Shown in pieces: positions 43,237 to 51,646 of a stretch of 64,000 bases of DNA (position 1 is its first letter; every line of letters begins with the position of its first letter). The notes beneath the pieces were generated by a model, which was not told the origin of the DNA, searched no databases, and saw only the letters and a list, made by a program, of their open reading frames with translations. Source of the DNA: Methylacidiphilales bacterium (GTDB lineage: Bacteria > Verrucomicrobiota > Verrucomicrobiia > Methylacidiphilales > UBA1321); NCBI GenBank assembly GCA_021272165.1, contig JAJSLK010000025.1, forward strand, positions 1 to 64,000, read 5' to 3'. A program made the position numbers and the translations under genes.

Positions 43237-43509
43237 ATGCTTGATCCCGAGCTCCTTGCCCTGTTGGTCTGCCCTGAGACCCATCAGGACATCACCCTGG
43301 CCACCGCTGACGAACTCATTTCTCTGAATGACGCCATTGCCCGCGGTCAGATGAAAACCATTGCGGGTAAAGAGGTAGCCGAATCGCTGGAGGGCGCCCT
43401 GATCCGCATCGACCGCGCTGTGGCATATCCCATTCGGGACGGCATTCCGGTCATGCTCGTCGCGGAGGGCCTTGTTATCTCGGGCTTATTTTCCGGGGCG
43501 AAAGCCTGA
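43237..43509 (+). CDS. Trm112-like protein lacking most zinc cysteines
   Basis: 90 residues of the Trm112 (UPF0434/DUF343) family: LLALLVCPETHQDI at the N-terminus and AYPIRDGIPVMLVAEG at the C-terminus. In typical members four cysteines bind zinc; here only Cys12 is in place and the C-terminal pair before YPI is gone. The family activates methyltransferases for tRNA, rRNA and release factors. The gene is followed 2 bases later by a DsrE-like gene and starts a six-gene run. Confidence 0.85.
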   Translation: MLDPELLALLVCPETHQDITLATADELISLNDAIARGQMKTIAGKEVAESLEGALIRIDRAVAYPIRDGIPVMLVAEGLVISGLFSGAKA

Positions 43510-43511
43510 CC

Positions 43512-43829
43512 ATGGCCGAGCTGAGAGGTCGCAAGCTTGGGGTTCTGCTGACCGTGGCTCCGGCGCATCCCGGTTTTCGTCAGGCAATTGCATTGATGAA
43601 TGCGGCCCTCGACGCTGGTCTCCGCGTCTATCTCTATTGCATCGACGATGGTGTCCACGCCGTCTTCGCGCCGGAAATCCAAGCCATCAAAAGCCGCGGT
43701 GCCAGCCTCTTCGGCTGTGCCTACGGCGCCGGACGCCGGAATATCGCCCTCGATGAATCGGCCGCCTGGTCCGGCCTCACCATCCTCGCCGATGTCATTG
43801 GCAGCACGGATCGTTTCGTTTCCTTTTAA
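43512..43829 (+). CDS. DsrE/TusD-like protein
   Basis: 105 residues. Fold signature: KLGVLLTVAPAHPGFRQAIALMNAALDAG at the start, then FGCAYGAGRRN with the sulfur-carrying type Cys at about residue 73, and a C-terminal SGLTILADVIGSTDRFVSF. This order matches DsrE/TusD proteins, which pass persulfide sulfur. Located 2 bases after the Trm112-like gene and 3 bases before a second member, suggesting one complex. Confidence 0.75.
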   Translation: MAELRGRKLGVLLTVAPAHPGFRQAIALMNAALDAGLRVYLYCIDDGVHAVFAPEIQAIKSRGASLFGCAYGAGRRNIALDESAAWSGLTILADVIGSTDRFVSF

Positions 43830-43832
43830 ATT

Positions 43833-44186
43833 ATGCCGCTGCCTAAAACCCTCGTCATGGTCGAGACCGACCCCAGAACCAGCCCGCGCCCCGCGGAAGC
43901 CATCCGCATCACTGCGGGCATCGGAGCATGGAAAAAGACTGACGTTACGCTTCTCCTCCGTGGGGCCGCCGGCTATTGCCTTCAGGAGTACGCCGACGAA
44001 CTGGTCGACGAGGAAAACTTCTCTCATTACCTGCCTCTCGTCGCGGAACAGCCGCGCCCGGTTTACATCGAGAATTCATTCACCGATACCGCCGCGCTCG
44101 AAAGCTCTCCCTGGAAATACGAAATCATCACTGAGGAGCGGGTGGCAGAACTCATCCGCGCCAATAATTACCTCATCCGCTTATGA
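43833..44186 (+). CDS. DsrF/TusC-like small protein
   Basis: 117 residues, soluble. Starts TLVMVETDPRTSPRPAEAIRITAGIGAW and contains DVTLLLRGAAGYCLQEYADE, resembling the alternating beta-alpha fold of TusC/DsrF. The family assignment rests on gene order (between TusD-like and a 65-residue TusB-like protein) and weak resemblance. Its stop overlaps the next start by 4 bases (ATGA). Confidence 0.6.
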   Translation: MPLPKTLVMVETDPRTSPRPAEAIRITAGIGAWKKTDVTLLLRGAAGYCLQEYADELVDEENFSHYLPLVAEQPRPVYIENSFTDTAALESSPWKYEIITEERVAELIRANNYLIRL

Positions 44187-44380
44187 GTGAATCTCGAGCG
44201 CCCCGCCGCATCCTGCACCTGGTGATCGAAGGCTTTCCGACCGAAAATCTTGCGAACCTTGCCGCGCCTTCCAGCGATGCCGTGACCGAGATTTTTCAGC
44301 TCACCGAAAGTTCCGCGCGCGAGGCCCTCGAAAAAATCTTTGTGGCCGATACTGTGACAGTTTGGAGTCCGATGAGATAA
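44183..44380 (+). CDS. DsrH/TusB-like small protein
   Basis: 65 residues, with ILHLVIEGFPTENL at the N-terminus and ALEKIFVADTVTVWSPMR at the end. Size and last position in a DsrE-F-like gene trio suggest a TusB/DsrH subunit, but the active-site Cys of TusB is absent. ATGA overlap with the upstream gene shows translational coupling. A gap of 38 bases leads to the first SPFH gene. Confidence 0.55.
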   Translation: MSESRAPRRILHLVIEGFPTENLANLAAPSSDAVTEIFQLTESSAREALEKIFVADTVTVWSPMR

Positions 44381-44418
44381 ATCTTGTCGGCCTAAAAAAC
44401 GAGGAGTAAGCAACCCGC

Positions 44419-45420
44419 ATGGAAATCGTGCTTGGGGCCCTGCTCGGTTTCGCCGCCTATTTTGTCGTTCGGGCCATTCTTACCGGCATCTACACGGTTG
44501 ACCAGAACGAGCGCGCCGTTCTCACCACCTTCGGTCGCGCCGAGCGCCTTGAGGGCACGACTCTCAACGACCCAATCTCCGAGGGCCTCACCGACGAGGA
44601 AAAGCAGCGCTATGCCTACCCGCAACTGCGCGTCATCGGCCCCGGCGGTCCCTATTTCAAGATGCCGTGGCAGCGCGTTTATAAGGTCTCCGTTGCCACC
44701 CAGACGCTCAACATCGCCTTCGATCCCGAAAGCCCCAGCGCCAACAACAACAACACCGTGCTCGAGGCGGTCACCAAGGACCAGCTCAACACCGGGCTGA
44801 CCGGCCAGCTCCGCTACACCCTTTCCGAGCGCAATCTTTACGCCACCGTCTTCGCGGTCAAAAATCCCATCGCCCACGTCATGGGTTACTTCGTCTCCAT
44901 CCTGCGCGAACGCATCGCCAACTTCGACGCACCTCCCTTGGCCGTCACCACCACCTCCGCCGTGCCTGACGGCGGTTCCGTCGAGCCCACGGTCGTCCAG
45001 GGAATTTCCATCAACGACCTGCGCAAGAATCTGCGCGAGCTCAACGAGCAAATGGACCAGGAATGCGCCTCATCCGCCGCCCGCTACGGCATTCGTCTCG
45101 ACGCCGCCCTCATCACCAGCATCGACCCCCCGATTGATGTCGAATCGGCCCTTGCCGCCATCAACACCGCGCACAACGAAGTCTCCTCCCAAATCAGCGT
45201 CGCCCAGGCCTCCGCCGACCAGCGCATCGTCCAGTCCAAGCGCGCCGTCCAGATCGAGACCCTCAAGGCCCAGGCCGAGGTCGAGCCCCTCAACTGGCTG
45301 GCCGCGCAGCTGACCGAGCTGCGCAAGAACGGCCCTGACGCCCTCCCGCTTTACCTGCGCAATATTCGGCTCGCCCTCTACGCCCGGGCCTCCCACATCA
45401 TCCTGGAGATGAAAAAATAA
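44419..45420 (+). CDS. SPFH/band-7 membrane protein, first of a pair
   Basis: 333 residues. One N-terminal membrane segment (about 3-22), then the SPFH domain beginning YTVDQNERAVLTTFGRAE, and a coiled-coil C-terminus rich in Ala/Gln/Glu (about 240-290). An insertion (about residues 45-75) near GPYFKMPWQ distinguishes it from plain stomatin. Members scaffold membrane microdomains or protect from proteases (HflK/C, prohibitin). It is followed 1 base later by a second SPFH gene, as in hflK-hflC. Confidence 0.88.
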   Translation: MEIVLGALLGFAAYFVVRAILTGIYTVDQNERAVLTTFGRAERLEGTTLNDPISEGLTDEEKQRYAYPQLRVIGPGGPYFKMPWQRVYKVSVATQTLNIAFDPESPSANNNNTVLEAVTKDQLNTGLTGQLRYTLSERNLYATVFAVKNPIAHVMGYFVSILRERIANFDAPPLAVTTTSAVPDGGSVEPTVVQGISINDLRKNLRELNEQMDQECASSAARYGIRLDAALITSIDPPIDVESALAAINTAHNEVSSQISVAQASADQRIVQSKRAVQIETLKAQAEVEPLNWLAAQLTELRKNGPDALPLYLRNIRLALYARASHIILEMKK

Positions 45421-45421
45421 T

Positions 45422-46420
45422 ATGGATGACGCCGTTCTCAGTCTCGGCATGCTCCTCGCCACCTCCCTCGGCGTCTTTATTGGCTGTTTCATCGTGGTGC
45501 CCACGCTTCTCGGCATCGCTCGCTTTCTCGGCTTCTATATCATCGTCGAGGAACGGCAATGCCTTGTCTATGTCCTCTTCGGCAAGATCAAGCTCGTTCT
45601 GGACGAGCCCGGCCTCCATTTCCCCATCGCCAGCCTCAGTTGGCGCGCGCTGCTGGTGAATTTTTTCGGCGATGTCCGCCAGGTCGACCTTCGCCTGGAC
45701 CAGGAATATTACCGGGCCACGCCCGTGAATTCCGAGGAAGGCGCGCCTATGGGCATCGGCGTCTGGTACGAAATGTGGATCAACGACCCGGTCGCCTATC
45801 TGTTCAAGAATGCCGATCCGCGCGGTTCGCTCCGGACCAATGTCGGCAACGCCACCGTGCGCAATCTCAGCAATCTCAAGCTCTCGAACATGCTCGAGGA
45901 TCGCCACACCATGAGCAAAATGGTCCGCGACGACGTCAGCGGTAAATCGACCGAATGGGGCTACGCCCTCGGCAGCGTTTACATCCGCAAGGTCCAGTTC
46001 CGTGACGCCAATATGATCCAGCAGATCGAGGAAAAAGTCGTCAACCGCCTGCGCCAGGTCACCTCCGCCATCCGTCAGGACGGCACCAACCAGGTTAATC
46101 TCATCACGAGCACCGCCGACCGCCAGGCGGCCGTGGAGTTTGCCAAGGCCGCCGCCATGCGACCCTACATCGTTGGTGGCGCCCTCAACACCATTGCCCA
46201 GGACCGGGAAGTAGCCGAGGTCATGTTTGAAATTCTCGAAAACCAGCGGATGCTCGAAGGCAACGTCAACGTCACGCTCATCCCGCCGGGGCTTCGCGGG
46301 GATGGGCTCACGCAGTTCCTGACGGCGGGTCAGGCGGTTCAGGATGCCGGCGGAAAGCTGGTCACATCCGGCGCTCCTTCGCCTCCGCCGATTCCTCCGG
46401 CACTCGATCCGGGGTCGTGA
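45422..46420 (+). CDS. SPFH/band-7 membrane protein, second of a pair
   Basis: 332 residues. Membrane segment at about 10-35 with FIIVEERQCLVYVLFGKI following; SPFH-type body (LDEPGLHFPIASLSW, VDLRLDQEYYR), later helices with GSVYIRKVQFRDANMIQQIEEKVVNRLRQV as in HflC-like proteins, and a Pro-rich end. The ribosome site is inside the end of the preceding gene. The two probably form a hetero-oligomeric ring. Confidence 0.87.
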   Translation: MDDAVLSLGMLLATSLGVFIGCFIVVPTLLGIARFLGFYIIVEERQCLVYVLFGKIKLVLDEPGLHFPIASLSWRALLVNFFGDVRQVDLRLDQEYYRATPVNSEEGAPMGIGVWYEMWINDPVAYLFKNADPRGSLRTNVGNATVRNLSNLKLSNMLEDRHTMSKMVRDDVSGKSTEWGYALGSVYIRKVQFRDANMIQQIEEKVVNRLRQVTSAIRQDGTNQVNLITSTADRQAAVEFAKAAAMRPYIVGGALNTIAQDREVAEVMFEILENQRMLEGNVNVTLIPPGLRGDGLTQFLTAGQAVQDAGGKLVTSGAPSPPPIPPALDPGS

Positions 46421-46423
46421 TAT

Positions 46424-47440
46424 TCAGCGGTAGAAAATATCGTACGGATCGCCGATTGGCGTCCGCACGGTGATCGGCTGCGGCGTCCGGTCGGGAACAG
46501 GATCATTCGGGCTCGTCAATAAAAGCGGATTTTGCGTTTTCGCCGCCGAGACCGGTTGCGCTGTGACCGGTTTTTGCGGAAGGCCGAGCGAGGCCTGCTG
46601 TTGAATATTGAGCCGCTGCAAGTCCGTGGCCAACGGCGGCTGCGGAGGCAGCAGGCCGTTTCCCAAGGGCTGCGCCAGCTTCGACGCGGCCTTATCCTGC
46701 GGCAGTTCATCGATCATCAGATCGGAAGGATCATGGTCCAGCAAAGGATCTTTTTCGGCCGCCGTCATTCCCGGCGTATCAATGCTTACCGAGTCCCGGT
46801 TTGGATCGGTATTATATGTCGATTTCCTTTTGGGTATTATCGGATCCGTGTCATTCCCCTTCGAGCCGTAGAAGGAAGCCGGGGCCGAGGAGGTGGGCAG
46901 ATCGAAAGAATAAAAGCTATGCCGGACGGTGCTCTCCGACGCGCTCAGCGGCGTGATCAGCGGCTGGAAAATCGTTCGGCCGTAGGAAGGCTTCGTGGTA
47001 TCTGGCTCCTCATCCTCTGCCGAATCATTGCGCAACTGGACGGGTGCTTTCCCCGCTTGGGTCTCGCTGGCCCGCACGAGCGTATTGGGATCATCGGTCG
47101 GCATGCTCATGCCCGCCAGATTCGCCAGATTGGGATCGGTCTGCACCTGGCTGGAAAAGTCATTGCTGGTCTGTCCCGCCGAGTCGAGCCGAAGCTGGCT
47201 CTGGTAACTACGGACCAACCAGTCGCGTTCCCGCGCCTGCTGCGCTCTCAACTTTTGCATCGCCCGCAATTGGTCCCGCGTTGGTTTCTGCGGTTTGGCT
47301 TGTGGTTGATCCGCTTCGTCCTGGTCGGCCTGGGCGGCGAGTGCATGATCGCTCGTGTCGGGAAAAATACTCGCCTGCGCCTTTGGCGCGGCAATCGTGC
47401 AGATCAGCAGCGGTACCGCCACGAAACAGGCTATTTTCAT
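46424..47440 (-). CDS. Exported hypothetical protein with low-complexity body
   Basis: 338 residues. Signal peptide (IACFVAVPLLICTIAAPKAQA). The mature protein is polar, rich in Pro, Gln, Asp and Ser, with a charged helical segment (about 50-75, RDQLRAMQKLRAQQARERDW) and no recognised domain; it looks largely disordered. ATG 47440 is chosen because AAGGA lies about 5 bases upstream. It converges on the SPFH operon, with 3 bases between stops. Confidence 0.75.
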   Translation of the reverse strand: MKIACFVAVPLLICTIAAPKAQASIFPDTSDHALAAQADQDEADQPQAKPQKPTRDQLRAMQKLRAQQARERDWLVRSYQSQLRLDSAGQTSNDFSSQVQTDPNLANLAGMSMPTDDPNTLVRASETQAGKAPVQLRNDSAEDEEPDTTKPSYGRTIFQPLITPLSASESTVRHSFYSFDLPTSSAPASFYGSKGNDTDPIIPKRKSTYNTDPNRDSVSIDTPGMTAAEKDPLLDHDPSDLMIDELPQDKAASKLAQPLGNGLLPPQPPLATDLQRLNIQQQASLGLPQKPVTAQPVSAAKTQNPLLLTSPNDPVPDRTPQPITVRTPIGDPYDIFYR

Positions 47441-47573
47441 CGCTTCCTTACTATACGCTTGTTGAGAAAATGTTTCAACGCTCTCTTCACGAGGGAAAAA
47501 ACCGGTCGAAAAAAGCATTTTCAGAGGAGAAAAAAGACTTTTACAACCGAATACGATTCGCTAGCAACAACCC

Positions 47574-47861
47574 ATGGCAACAAAAGCACCCAAGAAAACC
47601 ACCAAACGTAAACCCAATGCAGCCTTCCTCAAGCCGGTCACCCCGGATGACAAACTCGCGGCTGTTGTCGGCTCCAAGCCGCTTCCCCGCACGGAGATTG
47701 TCTCCAAGCTCTGGGCTTACATCAAAAAGAACGGTCTTCAGGACAAGAAGGTGAAGACCCAGATCAACGCCGACGATACGCTCAAGGCGATCTTCGACGG
47801 CAAGAAGTCGGTCACGATGTTCGAGATGAACAAGTACGTCTCGAACCATCTGAAATCCTAG
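47574..47861 (+). CDS. SWIB/MDM2-domain protein
   Basis: 95 residues. A Lys-rich, histone-like N-terminal tail (TKAPKKTTKRKPNAAF, about 1-20) precedes a SWIB domain (LAAVVGSKPLPRTEIVSKLWAYIKKNGLQ... to the C-terminus). SWIB domains are typical of eukaryotic chromatin remodelers and, among bacteria, of Chlamydiae and relatives; some chlamydial proteins link it to topoisomerase. A terminator follows at 47877. Suggests a nucleoid-associated role, by inference. Confidence 0.93.
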   Translation: MATKAPKKTTKRKPNAAFLKPVTPDDKLAAVVGSKPLPRTEIVSKLWAYIKKNGLQDKKVKTQINADDTLKAIFDGKKSVTMFEMNKYVSNHLKS

Positions 47862-47876
47862 CGAAACTCTTTATGG

Positions 47877-47914
47877 CGGCAACGGCGGTCGGCATCGGCC
47901 GCCGTTGCTGTTTT
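47877..47914 (+). terminator. Rho-independent terminator after the SWIB gene
   Basis: A perfect 10-bp stem, GCAACGGCGG (47879-47888) with CCGCCGTTGC (47899-47908), extends by a CG pair (47877/47910) and is followed by TTTT (47911-47914). It lies 16 bases after the SWIB stop and before the converging glgA stop (47951). Confidence 0.85.
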
Positions 47915-47950
47915 CAGAGGATAGATTGATCCGCTCTCGTTTGGGAGCGA

Positions 47951-49675
47951 TCAGAGGCTGGCTCGGTGGTTAATGGCATGTTCGTAAACATGCTCGTACT
48001 GTTGTGCCGAGGCCTCCCAGGTGAAATCCCTGGCCATTCCCTGCTGCTGCATCGCCGTGTAGTGATGCGGCCGGTCGTACCACGTCGATACCGCCCAGCC
48101 GATGGTATAGTACAGAGCCCGACCGGAAATTTCCCAGAACTTGAACCCGGTGCCCCGGCCGGTCGATTCATCGTAATTCTCGACCGTATCGTCCAGTCCA
48201 CCCGTCGCGCGCACGACCGGCAGCGTGCCATAAAGCGACGAATACATCTGGTTCAGCCCGCACGGCTCGTAAATCGACGGCATCAAAAAGAAATCACTCC
48301 CCGCCTCGATCAGGTGCGCGACGTCCGGGGAAAAACCGATATAGGTGTTCGATCGGCCCGGATTTGCCTCCGTCAGCCAGCGGAAAAAATGCTCCGTGAA
48401 CGAATCGCCCGTACCCAGTACGACGACTTGCATAACCATGTCCCGGAGCGCCTGTGGCAGCGAGCCGCGCAGCAGGTCGAACCCCTTCTGCGGCGCGAAC
48501 CGGGAGACGATCCCGAAAACCGGTATTTTCGGATTGATTTCCAGCCCAAATCGCTCCTGCAGTATCCGTTTGCACTCCGCCTTGCCCGTGAGGTTTTCCC
48601 GGCTGTAGTTCGTCGGCAGATATTTGTCCGTTGCCGGGTTCCACACCGTGGTGTCGACTCCGTTCAGGATGCCGAAGACATGCTCCGCGCGATTATTAAG
48701 AAAAGGCGCCATTCCCATTCCGCCGATTGGTCCGCGGATCTCGTTTGCGTAGGTTGGGGAAACCGTTGTCACCGCGTCCGCGTACTGGATGCCCGCCTTC
48801 AGCAGGTTGATCCCGCTGAAATCCTCAAACCGGTCCGGCGTCAGGTAATCGGCGCCCAGCCCATAAAATGAAAGCACGCCGGCATCGAATTTCCCCTGAT
48901 AGCCCACATTATGGATCGTCAGCACGCTGGCCGTCGAGGAGAGGGGCGATAGCACCCGGTCCCACGTCTTCAAAAACACCGCCGCCATCGCCGTCATCCA
49001 GTCGTGCACATGCATCACATCTGGAATGAATCCCGTGTCCTTGCAAATTTGGAGCGCGGCCTTGCTCAAAACGCCGAAACGGTACGCATCCTCGTCGCCC
49101 TCATAGAGGGCGGGCCGGTCGAAATAGCGCGCGTAGTCAACGAACCAGATCGGCACTTCGCCATCGAGTTTCCCTTCGAAAATCCCCATCCACAGCTCTT
49201 CGCCGCGTCCGAAGTGAACACAACATGACCGCGAGAACGTGATTCCGTAACGCCCGCGGTCGATCCGCTGGTAAAGCGGCATCACGATCCGAACGTCATG
49301 GCCTCGTTTCAGCAATGCCTTGCTCAATCCCGCCACTGCATCGCCGAGTCCTCCCGTCTGCGCCAGAGGCGTGCATTCGGAGGTGACGAACAAAATCTTC
49401 CGGCCGCTCTTTTTTTCCAGGGCGCGGGCCTCTTCCGGCTTCGTCGCCTTCGTCCGCGGCTTCGGCGTCTTCTTCGGCTTGGCTGCTTTCGCCTTGGCCG
49501 GGGCTTTGGTTTTGCGGGAAACTTTGGCTTTGGCCGCCGGGGCGGGTTCCGGCGCTGGTGCTGCGGGCGTAATGGGAGCAGGGGTCGGAATCGGGGCGGA
49601 CAACGGGATATTGATTGATGTCTTCTTGCGGGCGGGGCTCTTGGCCATGCGGCAGATTAGGATGTTTAGCCTCAT
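47951..49675 (-). CDS. glgA: Glycogen (starch) synthase, GT5, with histone-H1-like N-terminal tail
   Basis: ADP-glucose:glycogen glucosyltransferase. The GT5 catalytic body starts at about residue 90 with ILFVTSECTPLAQTGGLGD; the usual KxGGL lysine (ADP-glucose phosphate contact in E. coli) is Gln106 here. Later motifs are normal: HVHDWMTA, SRFAPQKG, and PSIYEPCGLNQMYSSLYGTLPVVRATGGL near the end with the EX7E pair. The first 90 residues are a Lys/Ala/Pro-rich tail. Start 49675 has AAGGA 8 bases upstream; ATG 49648 is the alternative. Glycogen partner GH57 is 24 kb away. Confidence 0.92.
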   Translation of the reverse strand: MRLNILICRMAKSPARKKTSINIPLSAPIPTPAPITPAAPAPEPAPAAKAKVSRKTKAPAKAKAAKPKKTPKPRTKATKPEEARALEKKSGRKILFVTSECTPLAQTGGLGDAVAGLSKALLKRGHDVRIVMPLYQRIDRGRYGITFSRSCCVHFGRGEELWMGIFEGKLDGEVPIWFVDYARYFDRPALYEGDEDAYRFGVLSKAALQICKDTGFIPDVMHVHDWMTAMAAVFLKTWDRVLSPLSSTASVLTIHNVGYQGKFDAGVLSFYGLGADYLTPDRFEDFSGINLLKAGIQYADAVTTVSPTYANEIRGPIGGMGMAPFLNNRAEHVFGILNGVDTTVWNPATDKYLPTNYSRENLTGKAECKRILQERFGLEINPKIPVFGIVSRFAPQKGFDLLRGSLPQALRDMVMQVVVLGTGDSFTEHFFRWLTEANPGRSNTYIGFSPDVAHLIEAGSDFFLMPSIYEPCGLNQMYSSLYGTLPVVRATGGLDDTVENYDESTGRGTGFKFWEISGRALYYTIGWAVSTWYDRPHHYTAMQQQGMARDFTWEASAQQYEHVYEHAINHRASL

Positions 49676-49774
49676 CGGTAAAGTCCTTGGGCAGAAGCAT
49701 GAATGGCGATGAATGAAATATTTGCTCCATGTAGACTTTATTGTGCCCGGCCCCAAGATGTGACAACTTGAAGC

Positions 49775-50299
49775 GTGCTTACGCCTGATGACTTCAGCTA
49801 CTCCCTGGAGAATACCCATGTTCTTCTTGCCCCCAACCGCAAGCTCGACACCTTCGGCACGTCGCTCGTGAATTACTTCCTCGTCACCGAGGAGATGGAT
49901 TCGGTCAACAAGTCCCGTGTCCGCGAGGGCCACATCCATGCCGAACGTCCCCAGATCATCACGCCGCAAAACATGGCCAAGCTCATGCTCGAAGGCTTCG
50001 GCGACCAGGGGGAGCGCTTTGCCGAGCAGATCAGCGCCCAGTCGAATCAGTTCGCCTTTCTCAAGTACGGCTTCCGCGTCAGCAAGTCCGACATCCGTTC
50101 CTACGACGTCCACGAATCGCTCGAGAATGTCGCCGGCCGGCTCAAGGAGGAACTCCAGCTCAAGAACGAGCCGTTAACCGCGCTGCTCACCGGCGTTGAC
50201 GACGGCTGGGAGGTCTGCCTGCTCAAGTTCATGATCGACATGATCGTGGCCTCGGCCCCCGGAAACCTCGGCGATTTTCGCGAACGCGGCATGATCTAA
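49775..50299 (+). CDS. Conserved hypothetical soluble protein
   Basis: 174 residues, no signal peptide or membrane segment. GTG start (49775) inferred from the frame; a later ATG cannot be excluded. The sequence is regular and well folded in appearance, with an amphipathic C-terminal helix (KFMIDMIVAS) but no recognised family. It is divergent from glgA, so the 99 bases between (49676-49774) must contain both promoters. Confidence 0.7.
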   Translation: MLTPDDFSYSLENTHVLLAPNRKLDTFGTSLVNYFLVTEEMDSVNKSRVREGHIHAERPQIITPQNMAKLMLEGFGDQGERFAEQISAQSNQFAFLKYGFRVSKSDIRSYDVHESLENVAGRLKEELQLKNEPLTALLTGVDDGWEVCLLKFMIDMIVASAPGNLGDFRERGMI

Positions 50300-50379
50300 A
50301 AAGACTGCGGGCCATGGGGATGGAAAAATTGTTCATCGCATGCCGGGCTGCTGGCTTTTAAGCTGAAGGTCCATTTTCC

Positions 50380-51297
50380 ATGAGCGCACCTTCCATCCTT
50401 TTTCCCCGGAAGCTGAGGCAGGGCGACACCATTGGCCTCGCGGCCCCGGCCAGCCCGCCGGAGCAGGCTGATAAAATCGACGAGGTCATCGCCCGGTTCA
50501 CCGCCTGCGGATTCCGGCTCAAGCTCGGAAGAAATCTTCGCCAGCGGACCGGCTATCTGGCCGGCAGCGACAAGGAACGGGCCGCCGACATCAACACCCT
50601 TTTTGCCGATCGCAAGGTCGACGCCGTTTTTGCCCTGCGTGGCGGTTATGGTTCGTGCCGGATTTTGCCGCTGCTCGATTACAAGATGATCCGCGCCAAT
50701 CCCAAACCTTTCATTGGCTACAGCGATATCACGGCTATGCATAACGCCATCCTGCGCAAAAGCGGCCTCATCACCTTCCACGGCTCCAATGCCTCCAGCG
50801 CCTTCGAGACGGATAATGCGAAGATCTGTCGGAAGATCCTCATGGAGCCTGCTGCCAAAAACGGGACCATCCTGTTCTCCCGCGAAACGACCAGGTCGAT
50901 AAAGACCGTCGTCGCCGGAAAAATTTCCGGTCGGCTCATTGGCGGCAACATGACCTGCCTGCTCCGCCTGCTTGGAACGCCCTACGCCCCCGATTTTCGC
51001 CGTGTCATCCTTTTCCTGGAAGACACGGGAGAGAAGGCTTATCGCGTCGACGGACTCTTTTGCCACCTGCGTCTCGCCGGAATCACCGAACAGATCGGCG
51101 GGCTCATTCTCGGTCAGTTCGATCATCCTGATCCCGGGGAGGAAAAGCGTGTTCAGGAAGTCCTCCGGCACGAGGCTAAGCGGATTGGTGTGCCCGCCAT
51201 TGTCGGTGCGCCCATCGGTCATTTCGCGGGCCAAGTCATCATTCCGCATGGCATCCACGCCGCCTTTGATGCCACCAAAGGCCTTCTCAAGTTCTGA
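50380..51297 (+). CDS. ldcA: LD-carboxypeptidase (MccF/LdcA, S66 family)
   Basis: Serine peptidase for murein tetrapeptide recycling, or relative of MccF that detoxifies microcin-like compounds. Ser-Glu-His triad visible: Ser115 (FIGYSDIT), Glu214 (LFLEDTGE) and His281 (GAPIGHFAGQ). 305 residues, standard length. No signal peptide. The ribosome site GAAGG is 10 bases upstream of ATG 50380. No gene cluster suggests microcin C. Confidence 0.92.
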   Translation: MSAPSILFPRKLRQGDTIGLAAPASPPEQADKIDEVIARFTACGFRLKLGRNLRQRTGYLAGSDKERAADINTLFADRKVDAVFALRGGYGSCRILPLLDYKMIRANPKPFIGYSDITAMHNAILRKSGLITFHGSNASSAFETDNAKICRKILMEPAAKNGTILFSRETTRSIKTVVAGKISGRLIGGNMTCLLRLLGTPYAPDFRRVILFLEDTGEKAYRVDGLFCHLRLAGITEQIGGLILGQFDHPDPGEEKRVQEVLRHEAKRIGVPAIVGAPIGHFAGQVIIPHGIHAAFDATKGLLKF

Positions 51298-51445
51298 CGC
51301 CGACTCGCATTCGTACCGTGATGGGGGATGTGATCATGCAAATAGCAGGCGGCGATCATTTCCGCTCTCTCTATTTATAAGTACTTCATCTGGAGTCAAT
51401 TGAAGATAAAAAATTCTCTGGTACATCTCCTGCATCTTTCCATTT

Positions 51446-51646
51446 ATGAAAAGGCATCTTTATGTGCCATGGTTGTTGCTCAGCTTCGTTTTGGTTGGTT
51501 GCGCCACCTCCGATAATGGCCGGCCCATTCCCGGCACGCTGGAAAGCACCGACAGCAAAAACAGCGAAAACAACACGCCGCGCACCAACTCGACGCCAAA
51601 TCCCGATCCCGAGTCGCAGCCGCCCGATTCCGTCCAGGCCCGTTAA
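51446..51646 (+). CDS. Small lipoprotein, low complexity
   Basis: 66 residues. Signal with lipobox VGC (LLSFVLVGCAT, Cys about residue 19), followed by a short Asn/Ser/Pro/Asp-rich mature part that is likely disordered. The stop shares bases TTAA with the converging stop of the gene at 51643. Function unknown. Confidence 0.75.
   Translation: MKRHLYVPWLLLSFVLVGCATSDNGRPIPGTLESTDSKNSENNTPRTNSTPNPDPESQPPDSVQAR

Noticed and set aside
46532-47611. 359-codon plus frame over the exported protein and into the SWIB gene start
   Set aside because: Arg-rich shadow; the minus-strand gene has a signal peptide and ribosome site.
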